Below, piece after piece: positions 23,301 to 33,600 of a stretch of DNA of 64,000 nucleotides (positions are counted from its first letter, which is position 1; every line of letters starts with the position of its first letter). Origin of the DNA: Mesostigma viride (lineage: Eukaryota > Streptophyta > Mesostigmatophyceae > Mesostigmatales > Mesostigmataceae). Both the position numbers and the translations under genes were made by a program. The stretch lies in NCBI GenBank assembly GCA_009746045.1, contig RPFO01000065.1:4139509-4203508 (forward strand), read 5' to 3'. Under the pieces are notes generated by a model that did not search any database, was not told the origin of the DNA, and saw only the letters and a list, made by a program, of their open reading frames with translations.

Positions 23301-25266
23301 AGCTGAACATAGCAGATGCGATTCTGCCATGTTGGCATCCTTATATAAGACCCTAGGTCAGCTGAACATAGCAGATGCGATTCTGCCATGGTGGCATCCT
23401 TATATAAGACCCTAGGTCATCTGAACATAGCAGATGCGATTCTGCCATGGTGGCATCCTTATATAAGACCCTAGGTCAGCTGAACATAGCAGATGCGATT
23501 CTGCCATGGTGGCATGCTTATATAAGACCCTAGTTCAGCTGAACATAGCAGATGCGATTCTGCCATGGTGGCATCCTTATATAAGACCCTAGGTCATCTG
23601 AACATAGCAGATGCGATTCTGCCATGGTGGCATCCTTATATAAGACCCTAGGTCAGCTGAACATAGCAGATGTGATTCTGCCATGGTGGCATCCTTATAT
23701 CAGACCCTAGGTCAGCTGAACATAGCAGATGCGATTCTGCCATGGTGGCATCCTTATATAAGACCCTAGGTCATCTGAACATAGCAGATGCGATTCTGCC
23801 ATGGTGGCATCCTTATATAAGACCCTAGTTCAGCTGAACATAGCAGATGCGATTCTGCCATGGTGGCATCCTTATATAAGACCCTAGGTCAGCTGAACAT
23901 AGCAGATGCGATTCTGCCATGGTGGCATCCTTATATAAGACCCTAGGTCAGCTGAACATAGCAGATGCGATTCTGCCATGGTGGCATCCTTATATAAGAC
24001 CCTAGGTCATCTGAACATAGCAGATGCGATTCTGCCATGGTGGCATCCTTATATAAGACCCTAGGTCAGCTGAACATAGCAGATGCGATTCTGCCATGGT
24101 GGCATCCTTATATAAGACCCTAGGTCATCTGAACATAGCAGATGCGATTCTGCCATGGTGGCATCCTTATATAAGACCCTAGGTCAGCTGAACATAGCAG
24201 ATGCGATTCTGCCATGGTGGCATCCTTATATAAGACCCTAGGTCAGCTGAACATAGCAGATGCGATTCTGCCATGGTGGCATCCTTATATAAGACCCTAG
24301 GTCAGCTGAACATAGCAAATGCGATTCTGCCATGGTGGCATCCTTATATAAGACCCTAGGTCAGCTGAACATAGCAGATGCGATTCTGCCATGGTGGCAT
24401 CCTTATATAAGACCCTAGGTCAGCTGAACATAGCAGATGCGATTCTGCCATGGTGGCATCCTTATATAAGACCCTAGGTCATCTGAACATAGCAGATGTG
24501 ATTCTGCCATGGTGGCATCCTTAGCGTAGGCAAACACATAATCATAAGCGTGGAGCCTTGTTGTCAGAGATACAGAGACACGCGAAGTGTGATATCAAAG
24601 AAATATGCTCCCGCTATATATGGCTGTCTATGCATGATACAGTAGCGGCTGGAAGCATCAATCCAGGCATTTGAGGGAATGGCAAGATGAAGCGCGCAGC
24701 AGCTAGTGCCCAAGAAACTCCAAATTATACAAGCATGGTAAGCCCCTAGTAGTAGCCCACACAGAGGGTGTGTGGGTGGGGTGAGGTCTGCTGGGGAGGC
24801 CCTTCGGTTCAAGATAGCCTGTGACTAAATATAAGTAGTTTGTAAGTCCATGTGGCTCATAGGGTTCTTGTTGGCCAATGTGCTCACGGCACTTCCCCCC
24901 AGAGCACGCCGCTGATTACACAAGAAAGGTTAACTGGTTGCTGAAATACTTGTTCGGTTGTATCTGTGGTTTCCCTTCATGCAGTTCACGTTCTCTTCCA
25001 CAACGCCTGGTTATGGACCAGCCCCGGCATCCTACTGCGACCTGCGCACTGTCTTCATTGTACGATTGCACACTTTGCCACCAACTTTGGGGATCATATC
25101 AGGCATCATGTTGACCGTGCTGGCTATGAACTTCTTGTTAGTTTTCTCTTATGCTGTCGCCCGATTGGTAAGGGAGACAGCCAAAGAAAGAGAGAAATTA
25201 GAGGAGGCGAAGCACATGTCGAAGATCATGCAGTTTCAGCGGCTGATATCGGGTCGCCACAAATAG
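11387..25266 (+). CDS. CatSper auxiliary-subunit-like type I membrane glycoprotein
   Basis: Ten exons (11387-11755, 11992-12083, 12883-12952, 13030-13127, 13280-13373, 13873-13961, 15080-19732, 20150-20333, 20565-20753, 24985-25266) join in phase and give 2039 residues. The N-terminus is a signal peptide ('LASSLTILCIAAWLTTGIHA') followed by N-glycosylation sequons. The middle (residues ~120-1850) has beta-propeller-like segments ('SVVTSSTGQVALASAEDSP', 'LLYSPDSGRSFHVL'), many N-x-S/T sites and Ser/Gly/Asn-rich insertions. The membrane-proximal part reads 'EEFFYPAFVVTDLVTG', 'YQGLGWICSSSSPC' (~1917-1929), 'SYCDLRTVFIVRLHTLPP', one membrane helix (~1981-2004) and a basic tail. This order matches my memory of CATSPERB/D/E/G: W-x-C-x4-PC, C-(D/N)-Y-like, H-G/T-L-P, then TM. 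These subunits form the extracellular canopy of the flagellar Ca2+ channel. Paralogue not assigned. Animal members are about 800-1160 residues, so this one is unusually long. The first donor is the least certain border. Confidence 0.7.
13962..14196 (+). repeat. (GTGG)n microsatellite starting at a splice donor
   Basis: About 57 copies of GTGG begin directly after 'GGGCGCAG', the end of the sixth CatSper-like exon, so the first GTGGGT is also the predicted donor. One break (a G-run near 14052-14060) interrupts the array. The coding strand is G-rich. The long Gly-Trp-Val frames here are repeat artefacts. Confidence 0.95.
20789..20895. repeat. Two ~54-bp direct repeats in the last CatSper-like intron
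   Basis: Two near-identical units beginning 'TGTTTTGATGGGGTTGTTGG' at about 20790 and 20844, 36 bp after the splice donor at 20754. Confidence 0.85.
21458..24523. repeat. 59-bp minisatellite, ~52 copies, in the last CatSper-like intron
   Basis: Head-to-tail array of a 59-bp unit containing 'TTATATAAGACCCTAGG', a CAGCTG (or CATCTG) box, 'AACATAGCAGATGCG' and 'CTGCCATGGTGGC'. The array fills most of intron 20754-24984. Variant units (GTCAG, GTCAT, GTTCAG, GGGTCAT, CAGACGCG, TGACATCC) recur in the same order, about 12 units apart, which implies block duplication. There are no unique spacers, so this is not CRISPR. The first unit begins inside a copy of an interspersed repeat (about 21270-21460) whose 'GTGGGTGCAATAAGA' also occurs near 28890 and 36945, so the array probably grew from that repeat's edge. 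Confidence 0.97.
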
Positions 25267-26116
25267 GCACTTGCAACAACGCTTCATGATCAATGAGACA
25301 ACCAGCATGATGTCCTGCTACCTTGACCTCAGGTCTACTAGATATGTTGTACATACTGAGTACAGCATAGCATGCATGGAAAGGCCTGTGAAGCTTTGAT
25401 AGATTTTTGCACTCAATCGCGTATGTATATTGGCTAGCCATATATTTTTAACGTATACACGTACCGGATCGACTACATGCATGCATGCATGTTAATTCCA
25501 CCTCCTCTCTCTTGTTCATTTCCATCAGGCCTGAACAAAGAGCTTGATCCAAACACGAATAAGCTATTGGACTGCTCGTGCAACCTTGCATGATCCGGAT
25601 TCTTCAGCTTTTCTGGCATGCGCTTGTTGCCTCATTGATAGTATAAATCATAACAAATTAAAAGGCTAAGTGTGTTTGCATCATGCGCCCGTGCAAGCCT
25701 CCTTTATATATCAATGAGACATGCAACCTCCTTAATCCTTTATAGTTTATATGCCTCACAGCCTGTGGAAGCCGGCCCCTCCTAGGCACTGGGATAGAGC
25801 AAGCTAGTTGTCAGATATGGGGGCAACTGGAATGGGACAGCTCAGGCATAAAGTACTTGCGTGTCATATGCGCAAATTAGGCATGCCACGGAGTACTATT
25901 AATTAATTAATTAATTAATTAAACTCGTGCTCCCGTTGGGGAGTCACGGAGCACCGAAGTGCTTTTAATCCCTGTGTGTGCACTACAGGAGAAAGGGCAG
26001 AGACCCCCAGTCTCCTTCATGCCAAAGGCATGCCACGGAGTACTATGCTAATCTCATAAAAAAAAATTACACAAGTTTACGTTTAAACAAATATCGTCTG
26101 CATCATTCCCCAACCA
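25267..26116. other. CatSper-like 3' flank with interspersed repeats
   Basis: No gene seen. A ~150-bp interspersed repeat at about 25896-26040 runs from a TTAA tract through 'CTCGTGCTCCCGTTGGGG', 'GAGTCACGGAGCACCGAAG', 'TGCTTTTAATCCCTG' and 'GTCTCCTTCATGCCAAAGG'. Related copies lie near 28700-28850, 29035-29175 and 35045-36905 (interrupted). Confidence 0.6.
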
Positions 26117-26120
26117 TTAA

Positions 26121-27819
26121 CCCCTAAATGGGCGGAAATGCTGCCGATAAATCGGCAGTAACTCACCTATTTTGTAAACCAGCCCCTGTACAACCTAGCA
26201 ATATCCAATGGCTGTCCTTGGGGGGCAAGCATGTCCATGAGTTGCCCTAAGCCATGATATATCACAACCTCACATATATTCATCGTAGGCCATGTATAAC
26301 TGCCGTCAAAGTCAGGGGGGTCAAGACGAGCGTTTTCATTTTTGGTAGAATGTGCATTTTGAATTATGTTGTAAGAGCTAGGCACCTACCACTTCAGGGA
26401 TGATAAACAATTAGTTGCTGAACAGTTTGAGCCATTGGGGTCATCATTTGGGTGGGTATACCAGCAGTTACACCCAGTACAGCCCATAGGGGTACCGTTG
26501 GTAAAAAGCAACCAAGGGGGTAGGAGTGGGCATACTACCTACTAATTCCTACTAATATGGCCCCCAACCATGCCAAACAATACATTTCCCTTCCACAATG
26601 ATGGGGAAACATAACTGCATCATCACACTGCCCTTACATGGCACCTATGTGCAGGTGCCACCTTGTCCATGCACGTAGGTAACGTGGTACGGATACCCTA
26701 CGCAAGGCATGCATTCTAGGAGGCAGCCACCAACAAACTAGTGATTTTAAGCCTATTTCAGCCTGCCCTAGCAAGGATAAACTAGGCCTAAGCTGCTATA
26801 GCTTTCCAGGTGATGGCCAGCACACCTGGTGGCACATGCTGTCAATGGGAAGCTTCTACTCACCGGTTACATGCTTGATGATGCCACAGAGACCAGCCAA
26901 CTGCCTCACACTCATGCAATATGTGTGTGGGAAATGTATAAAAAACATATATGGAGGTATTCAAACCCATACAGCCTCTAAAACTTATCACCATCACCCT
27001 GTGGCAGGTCAACTGACTGAGGGAAGCATCTAAGAAGGGTGTTTTAGAAAGGGGCCAGGCCAGGGTCAAGAAAGAGCATGAATAATGCAAAAAGAATGTG
27101 CTACACAAGCTAGAACGTATATATAAACGTCAAACATCGATAGGAAAACGATGCTTAAGCTTTACCAGGCATGGATGGCGTTACCTTGGCCCAGGCGGTG
27201 GCCGCAAAATGGCGCATTTCGGCACACCAAAGTTGTGCAGCATGGTCGCTGGATTCGGCGATTTCTGGCCACCCTTGCACGTTTACGACTAATATGTATC
27301 ATAAAAAGTACAAAGAAACCGATATATCCTTTAAAATACGCCGGAAAGGTATTGCTGTCAACGTTTCTATCGTCCGGCCTGATCGCAGTTTTTTCCAGCA
27401 AGAACGCTGCCGACACCTATCAAATGGCATTCCCGCGAACCAAAAATTGGCCTGCATGATCTTTAGGACGTATAAAATCAATATCCTAAGTTTGGCCAGA
27501 AAATTCGAACGCAAACGTAAATGCCATGCGTGGGCGCAAGCCGCCATGGCCAGGTCGTCGTTTTCCGGAATGCACGTTGTACGTGAAAAAGTACCCTGAC
27601 CCCTTGTACTTTGACGGTCTGGAACACCTGTTAAACTTGGTCAAAATATAGCAAACCCTAGTATCGTGTTCTGGAGAAACTTATAAACTTTCATTCTTCT
27701 CAGCTAAACGTTTCCTAATTCCCAATAGTATTCTCGCAAACTGGTCCCCCGAGTAGGTGCCGACAAATCGGCTGTAAGTCACTTTTTGGCGGAAAATCGG
27801 CAGCAAGACCATTTAGGGG
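26121..27819. mobile_element. piggyBac-like non-autonomous element, copy 1
   Basis: The element is 1699 bp, flanked by TTAA on both sides (26117-26120 and 27820-27823). Terminal inverted repeats start CCCCTAAATGG; the right end reads CCATTTAGGGG. Subterminal palindromes 'GCCGATAAATCGGC' and 'GCCGACAAATCGGC' are visible. TTAA targets with C-rich ends are diagnostic of piggyBac. Internal frames (for example 27171-27599, 142 codons) are shared with copy 2 but resemble no transposase, and a full transposase would not fit, so the copy should depend on an enzyme supplied elsewhere. Confidence 0.85.
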
Positions 27820-27823
27820 TTAA

Positions 27824-29611
27824 GCACTAGATGGGGATGTAATCCTCATCCGAGCTGTCCTCTACTGTTTAATGGCAGACGAGGCGGTAGTGTAGCGGCT
27901 ATCCTCAGGGCCAATAACCACCACCATATTGATCGCACGTGTTGGCATGAAGCATATTATAGCTCAGCATAGCCACTTAGTAGCTCTACTAGCTGTTTAG
28001 ATTCTATGTGATGGCATTTTCAGCCATGGCTCATGATTGTGGCCATTTCATGCTAGCGCCTAACTAAGCCAATATACTTGAGCCCACCTCACCTTGTAAG
28101 CTATGCGTCAGCCTACTCAGTATGGTAAGTACTGCATATGGCTGTATTGCACCCAGAGTGTTGCGTCCCGGAACCCTGCTGTCGAGAGAACTGACGCTCT
28201 GTGGCCTGTGGCAGTGAGAGAAGCTTGGGTGGCGCCCCGGGCCCTCCGTCTCATCTTGTGTATAGTAGGGGTTGAGGGTTCCTTTACTCTGTAATGTTGG
28301 CATGCACCCACGTGACGCAGTCACATGCTAATTAATCATGCATGCAATTAATAAATAATGCCTCACCGACACCTGTGGCCTGTCCACCGACTGGTGGCAG
28401 TGAGAGAAGCTGGCTAGAGTGCCCTCCCTCCTTCTCATTGTGTACAGGGACCTTGAAGGTTCCTCTACTTTGTATTAATTGCATGGCACCAATGTGACAC
28501 TATGTAGTCACGTGATATATAATTAATTATGTGTAATTAATGCCTTATACAGTTGCATACGGCGCTGAGTCACGTGATGATTAACTTATTGTTGTTCTGC
28601 TCACAAAATTCTGCTAGCTTTTGAGGACTGTCAGCATGCATGAGTGGTGCTCCTCCGCGGCCCACATGCATAAATTTGACGTTATTAATTGATTAATTAA
28701 TAATTAAGTATTAATTAATTAATTAATTAAACTCGTGCTCCAGTTGGGGAGTCACGGAGCACCGTAATGTGTTTTTTATCCCTGTGTGTGCACAATAGGA
28801 AGAAAGGGCAGATCGAGCCCCCCTTTCTCCTTCATGCCAGAGGCATGCCACAGCAGCAATCGGACACGATAGACGATCCGGCAAGTTCTGTGGGTGCAAT
28901 AAGATATCGACCTGGATGTGAGCTTATCATAACAAGGAGCGTGGGCAAGTAATCTCGATCATAGGCATTTGACGTTGATCGACCAGTTGATTATCAAGGA
29001 GACAACCAGCGCAGTTAATCAAACACACGCTAGCTCCCGTCAGGGAGTAACGGAGCACAATAATACAGAGTGCATGCTTTTCATCTCTGACATGCAGTAT
29101 ATGAATGGCACGCTGGAAATGACGGAGGGGTCAGAGACACCCGTCTTCCCTCATGCTCAGAGGGCGGAGGCAGGCCACAGCGGCAATTAATCGAAACTGA
29201 CTTGTACGAGGAGATCGAGTCTGGCATAACTGCATGTCAGTGTGGGTGCACCAATGCTGCCAGCCGGCATTATCACGCGGTGCATTTGAAATGTGATCCG
29301 GAGTGGGTGGGGGCATGGTGGGGGCAGTGCATGTCTGGCACAATGAAAGGTTCCGCCAACCCGGATGACGTTCTGAAGTGACGTACAGTGTGGGGTAGTA
29401 GACAGGCGAGTGCCGGCATATGCTAAACAGCTGAAGGTATACTCAGTACTTGGTATATAGTATGCTGACTGAGCCATACGGCACGCGGTGCTACCGACGA
29501 CTTGGCCGGCATGCATGGTGACTACTAAGCCATTATATTGATCCATTAATTGGCGAGGCCAAACATCCTTATCTCGGAACCTACTAACTAATATAGACAA
29601 TGATCACTGAT
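27824..29611. other. Repeat-rich intergenic DNA
   Basis: No gene recognised. The start (27824-27930) continues the repeat interrupted by piggyBac copy 1. Two diverged direct repeats of about 160-180 bp, each with 'GTGGCAGTGAGAGAAGCT', lie at about 28209-28375 and 28393-28545. Further copies of the TTAATTAA/CTCGTGCTCC repeat lie near 28700-28850 and 29035-29175. Confidence 0.5.
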
Positions 29612-30653
29612 TGTCACGTCCGTGATCATTTACGTCCGTGCACTCAAGAAGTTACGCGATTGCCGTAATCGGAATCGTTACGTCCGACGTTTGGTTGGTT
29701 CCGATTCAGTATAGGCCGCAGGCTTTGTTCCTTGGGCCGGTGTGGAGCGCCGCGCCGGAAAGGCCTGAATTTCTAGAGTGACAGTCTTAGGTGACCTGAC
29801 TTAGGTTCGGGCGCAAGACTTTGGGGCGCAAAGCCTTGGTGGCTTGCGCAATATTCCGGTGCGTGACATTTGGCAGTTACGAATCTTTTGTATTGTCCAG
29901 ACGGAATGATGTTCAGTCCATCGGACAAAGCTAGATACGCAGATCGTAGTGTGCGGTGTGCTGGCTCGCACGTGGCTGTCGAACAGACTTGCTCTGCATT
30001 TTGCTGGCAGTCTAACTGCACGTCAGGCGGCTTGCTGGCAAATGCGACAGCGCATGGATGCCGGGATTTTTGGAGGTATTTAGGAGCACAGCAGCGGCCA
30101 TGGTGGTCGTTGTTCGCTCGTTACTCTCCCTCACAACTTGGTGTTGTCGTCAAGGGGTTTAATAGTGGAACAATCCGGAGCAGCCCCCGAGAGTGGTTGC
30201 AATGAGTAATTGTCATGAGATTGGTTGACGGAAGTGATAACTGTTTGGTTTCGTCAAGATGATGTGTGTATTGTGGGCGAGACTCGGGAAGGAACCCGGT
30301 CGTCGTTGGCCAGTGAGCCATAGCTGGGGTAAGCGGGATAGGTAGACAGGATAGGGGGCGCTAAAGGACACTGCCAGCCGTAAGCCAAGCGGAGCAGTGT
30401 GGCGTCACCCGAGGCCTGCTAGGTTATCAAGAACCGCTTAGCCTTATTTGGACAGTGACGCACAAGTACGACATTATACGACTAGACAACACTTGTATTC
30501 TTGTCGATGTCTTTTGAAATTAAATGTGAATGGTTTGGTTGCTTTCCAAATATATAAAGCATCATGGTTTTATTCTACACCTGGCTGGCTACGGAATTGC
30601 CTGTCATGAGGTCGGCGGCCAAGTATGTCCGTGACCTGCATCACACTGGATTT
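29612..30653 (+). repeat. A1 repeat of the split-direct-repeat element
   Basis: Starts 'TGTCACGTCCGTGATCATT' and ends 'CATCACACTGGATTT'. Contains a 111-codon frame (29870-30205) preserved in A2, of unknown meaning. A TATA-like 'AAATATATAAAGC' lies near its 3' end at about 30548. Confidence 0.85.
30546..30560 (+). promoter_or_regulatory. TATA-like box in repeat A1
   Basis: 'AATATATAAAGCATC' near the 3' end of A1 is suitably placed to drive transcription into the element's interior. The same sequence recurs in A2 at about 32628-32642. Confidence 0.35.
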
Positions 30654-31586
30654 TAACGAGCGAACAACCCATGATGGGTTCAGTCCGGCCAGCCTGGGGT
30701 TCCTCCTGCTTCACCCAGGGAAGCACAAGGAAGAGGTTATTGCTTAGCCTTCAAACACTACATTTCGCCACCGCGGAAACCCAATTTATGCGAGAATGTG
30801 GTTCCGTCAATACGGCGGGGGTTACAAATTCAATTTCGAAGTTCGGCACCGTCGGATACCAGTAAAGCAACACTTGTTATCTAGAATCGCGCCATTTGGC
30901 ATCAATTGGCCAGTTCTGAAAATTCGATGAAATCTCTAGTCCTTGGTCGAATATTTCCCTCCGATTTGGATGACGAAAATTGAGTACGAATTTCTTAGTA
31001 CAGTCCACCGTTTAGTTCAGTTCAGTTTATTCCCAAGCCGCTTGCTGACCTGACGGAGGCCAAATTCGTACTGAACACTATCGCAAGTCCGGTCGATACT
31101 AAAAATTGCTACTTCCGAGATGTCTGACGGAATTCCTGCTAGGTCCATGCTTTGGTACTGGACGGATGCTGAAATTCACTGCGGTTCTGTCCGAATGAGG
31201 AAAATTGTCAGAAATCTACTCTCGATACGAACGTAACGAGAATTTCAAGTATCTGACGCTCGGAGAGCTGCCACCGTTTTCCCCTACTTGACCGAACCAC
31301 ATTCCCCGCTAAAAAAGGTGTCCTAGGCGGCGAAATGTAGTGAAGCATCTGAAGAGGTTAGGCTTTTCCCTGTAAAAAGCCATTGAAGGGGTTATTGCTA
31401 AGCCTTTAAAAGCATGCATGTTAAGGTTGTTGCTGATCCTGGAAAAGCATCTTTGAGCAGCTGGATTTTTTTTTCCTTTGTGCTGCTGCATGGAATGACG
31501 CCCTCTTTGGGCTTCCTTCGATTGTGTGAGATGCCTTTCTTTCACTTTTTGCTCTCAAGTTGTTGTGAGCTAAAGAGTGGGGGGGG
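30654..31586 (+). other. Internal region of the split-direct-repeat element
   Basis: Non-coding by inspection. Near-direct repeats 'GGTTATTGCTTAGCCTTCAA' (about 30736) and 'GGTTATTGCTAAGCCTTTAA' (about 31390) are visible. An inverted pair 'CACTACATTTCGCC' (about 30759) / 'GGCGAAATGTAGTG' (about 31329) is also present, which may mark a smaller nested element. Confidence 0.55.
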
Positions 31587-31681
31587 AGGTGGCATATCAC
31601 ACACATGATTACTGCTGATAGTGGATGCATTCAAGTAGCGGTAATGACCAGTCCAGGATATAATGGCACGCAAACGCGACA
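31587..31681 (+). repeat. B1 repeat (95 bp)
   Basis: 'AGGTGGCATATCACACAC' through 'GGCACGCAAACGCGACA'; repeated at 32736-32830. Confidence 0.9.
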
Positions 31682-31683
31682 GC

Positions 31684-32735
31684 TGTCACGTCCGTGATCA
31701 TTTACGTCCGTGCACTCAAGAAGTTACGCGATTGCCGTAATCGGAATCGTTACGTCCGACGTTTGGTTGGTTCCGATTCAGTAATCAGTATAGGCCGCAG
31801 GCTTTGTTCCTTGGGCCGGTGTGGAGCGCCGCGCCGGAAAGGCCTGAATTTCTAGAGTGACAGTCTTAGGTGACCTGACTTAGGTTCGGGCGCAAGACTT
31901 TGGGGCGCAAAGCCTTGGTGGCTTGCGCAATATTCCGGTGCGTGACATAATTTGGCAGTTACGAATCTTTTGTATTGTCCAGACGGAATGATGTTCAGTC
32001 CATCGGACAAAGCTAGATACGCAGATCGTAGTGTGCGGTGTGCTGGCTCGCACGTGGCTGTCGAACAGACTTGCTCTGCATTTTGCTGGCAGTCTAACTG
32101 CACGTCAGGCGGCTTGCTGGCAAATGCGACAGCGCATGGATGCCGGGATTTTTGGAGGTATTTAGGAGCACAGCAGCGGCCATGGTGGTCGTTGTTCGCT
32201 CGTTACTCTCCCTCACAACTTGGTGTTGTCGTCAAGGGGTTTAATAGTGGAACAATCCGGAGCAGCCCCCGAGAGTGGTTGCAATGAGTAATTGTCATGA
32301 GATTGGTTGACGGAAGTGATAACTGTTTGGTTTCGTCAAGATGATGTGTGTATTGTGGGCGAGACTCGGGAAGGAACCCGGTCGTCGTTGGCCAGTGAGC
32401 CATAGCTGGGGTAAGCGGGATAGGTAGACAGGATAGGGGGCGCTAAAGGACACTGCCAGCCGTAAGCCAAGCGGAGCAGTGTGGCGTCACCCGAGGCCTG
32501 CTAGGTTATCAAGAACCGCTTAGCCTTATTTGGACAGTGACGCACAAGTACGACATTATACGACTAGACAACACTTGTATTCTTGTCGATGTCTTTTGAA
32601 ATTAAATGTGAATGGTTTGGTTGCTTTCCAAATATATAAAGCATCATGGTTTTATTCTACACCTGGCTGGCTACGGAATTGCCTGTCATGAGGTCGGCGG
32701 CCAAGTATGTCCGTGACCTGCATCACACTGGATTT
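31684..32735 (+). repeat. A2 repeat of the split-direct-repeat element
   Basis: Second copy of A1 with a 7-bp and a 3-bp insertion relative to A1; otherwise no differences noticed by eye. Confidence 0.85.
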
Positions 32736-32830
32736 AGGTGGCATATCACACACATGATTACTGCTGATAGTGGATGCATTCAAGTAGCGGTAATGACCAG
32801 TCCAGGATATAATGGCACGCAAACGCGACA
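32736..32830 (+). repeat. B2 repeat (95 bp)
   Basis: Copy of B1 directly downstream of A2; the match ends at 'ACGCGACA'. Confidence 0.9.
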
Positions 32831-32989
32831 TGATGTCTATACTGACATCTATACACTGATGGATCCTGACACGCCGGTTTGATTAAGGTCTGTGGAACCA
32901 GCACTCCGGCATATAGCTTGTTGTTTATGTACAGGTCCTCGCCCTGCCAGACGTGGACTTTGGTAATTGGGCTTGGCCACTAGGCACTA

Positions 32990-33600
32990 GCTCGTGACGC
33001 TCAGTTGCATGCGCGCAGTGTTACTCACTGGTGAGCTGGACATGTCGGTTGTCCGCCTCCCCCGCGCGCGGGGGAAGGCTGGCCCGGCACCCGTGCTCCT
33101 CACCTTTAAGTACATGACGGACAAGTTGGCGTTCCTTAAATGCCGCAAGAAGCTCTCGGAGACTCGCTTCACGCTGGACGACGACTTGACCTTGGCCCAG
33201 CAACAGCGGCGACGCGAGCTATGGCCGACCTACCTTCAGCTCCGGCAGCGTGCAGGGGGGAAGCCGGTATACTGGAGGGGGGCGGTCATCCACGTTGACC
33301 ACAAGCCCTGGCAGGCCCCTCCTGCCACTCCAGGCTAGGGAATATACCAGTAGTGTAGATTAGATAGGCTTAGCCTTGCAAGTGGCCCACGCGCATGTGC
33401 GCCCATAATGGCCCCCATGGATGATGCTTTCAGTATCTAGCCGCGCCCAGCCTACAATGGGACCTCCCATGGATGATGCATTAAGAATTTAGCCATGCGA
33501 TGCCTATGCAGGGAGTTACTCTCTGCTGAGATGCCATGTGTACACCAGCTATAGCCTAGCCACATACCCTCCACCCCATATGTCATGCAGGCCTTCTAGG
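32990..33600 (+). mobile_element. LINE-type ORF1 C-terminal fragment and 3' flank
   Basis: A plus-strand frame, 32994-33338, encodes 'LLTFKYMTDKLAFLKCR', 'FTLDDDLTLAQQQRRRELWP' and 'GKPVYWRGAVIHVDHKPW', the ORF1p C-terminal domain. Unlike the 4.8-5.4 kb copy, it is open across this whole stretch. The 260 bp after its stop match the inverse of 4590-4845. The N-terminal part is missing. Confidence 0.65.

Larger units (their letters stand above)
29612..32830 (+). mobile_element. Split-direct-repeat retroelement (PAT/Ngaro/TOC-like), non-autonomous
   Basis: The order is A1 (29612-30653), internal DNA (30654-31586), B1 (31587-31681), a 2-bp join, A2 (31684-32735), B2 (32736-32830). A1 and A2 are nearly identical: 1042 versus 1052 bp, the difference explained by insertions of 7 bp near 31783 and 3 bp near 31948. 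B1 and B2 are the same 95 bp. An A1-internal-B1-A2-B2 arrangement is known for tyrosine-recombinase retrotransposons of the PAT and Ngaro groups and for TOC1 of Chlamydomonas. It differs from LTR elements, whose repeats are whole at both ends. The 0.93-kb interior has no reverse transcriptase or recombinase frame, so the copy is non-autonomous. No target-site duplication is apparent. Orientation is taken from the repeat order. Confidence 0.7.

Noticed and set aside
21458-24523. CRISPR array
   Set aside because: The 59-bp units are contiguous with no unique spacers, in an intron of a eukaryotic gene.
27171-27599. Transposase gene in the piggyBac-like element
   Set aside because: The 142-codon frame is shared by both copies but has no DDD-type or zinc-finger features, and is far too short for a piggyBac transposase.
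29612-32735. Ordinary LTR retrotransposon with 1-kb LTRs
   Set aside because: The 95-bp B repeat on both sides of the second long repeat and the lack of target duplication fit split direct repeats better, though an LTR origin is not excluded.
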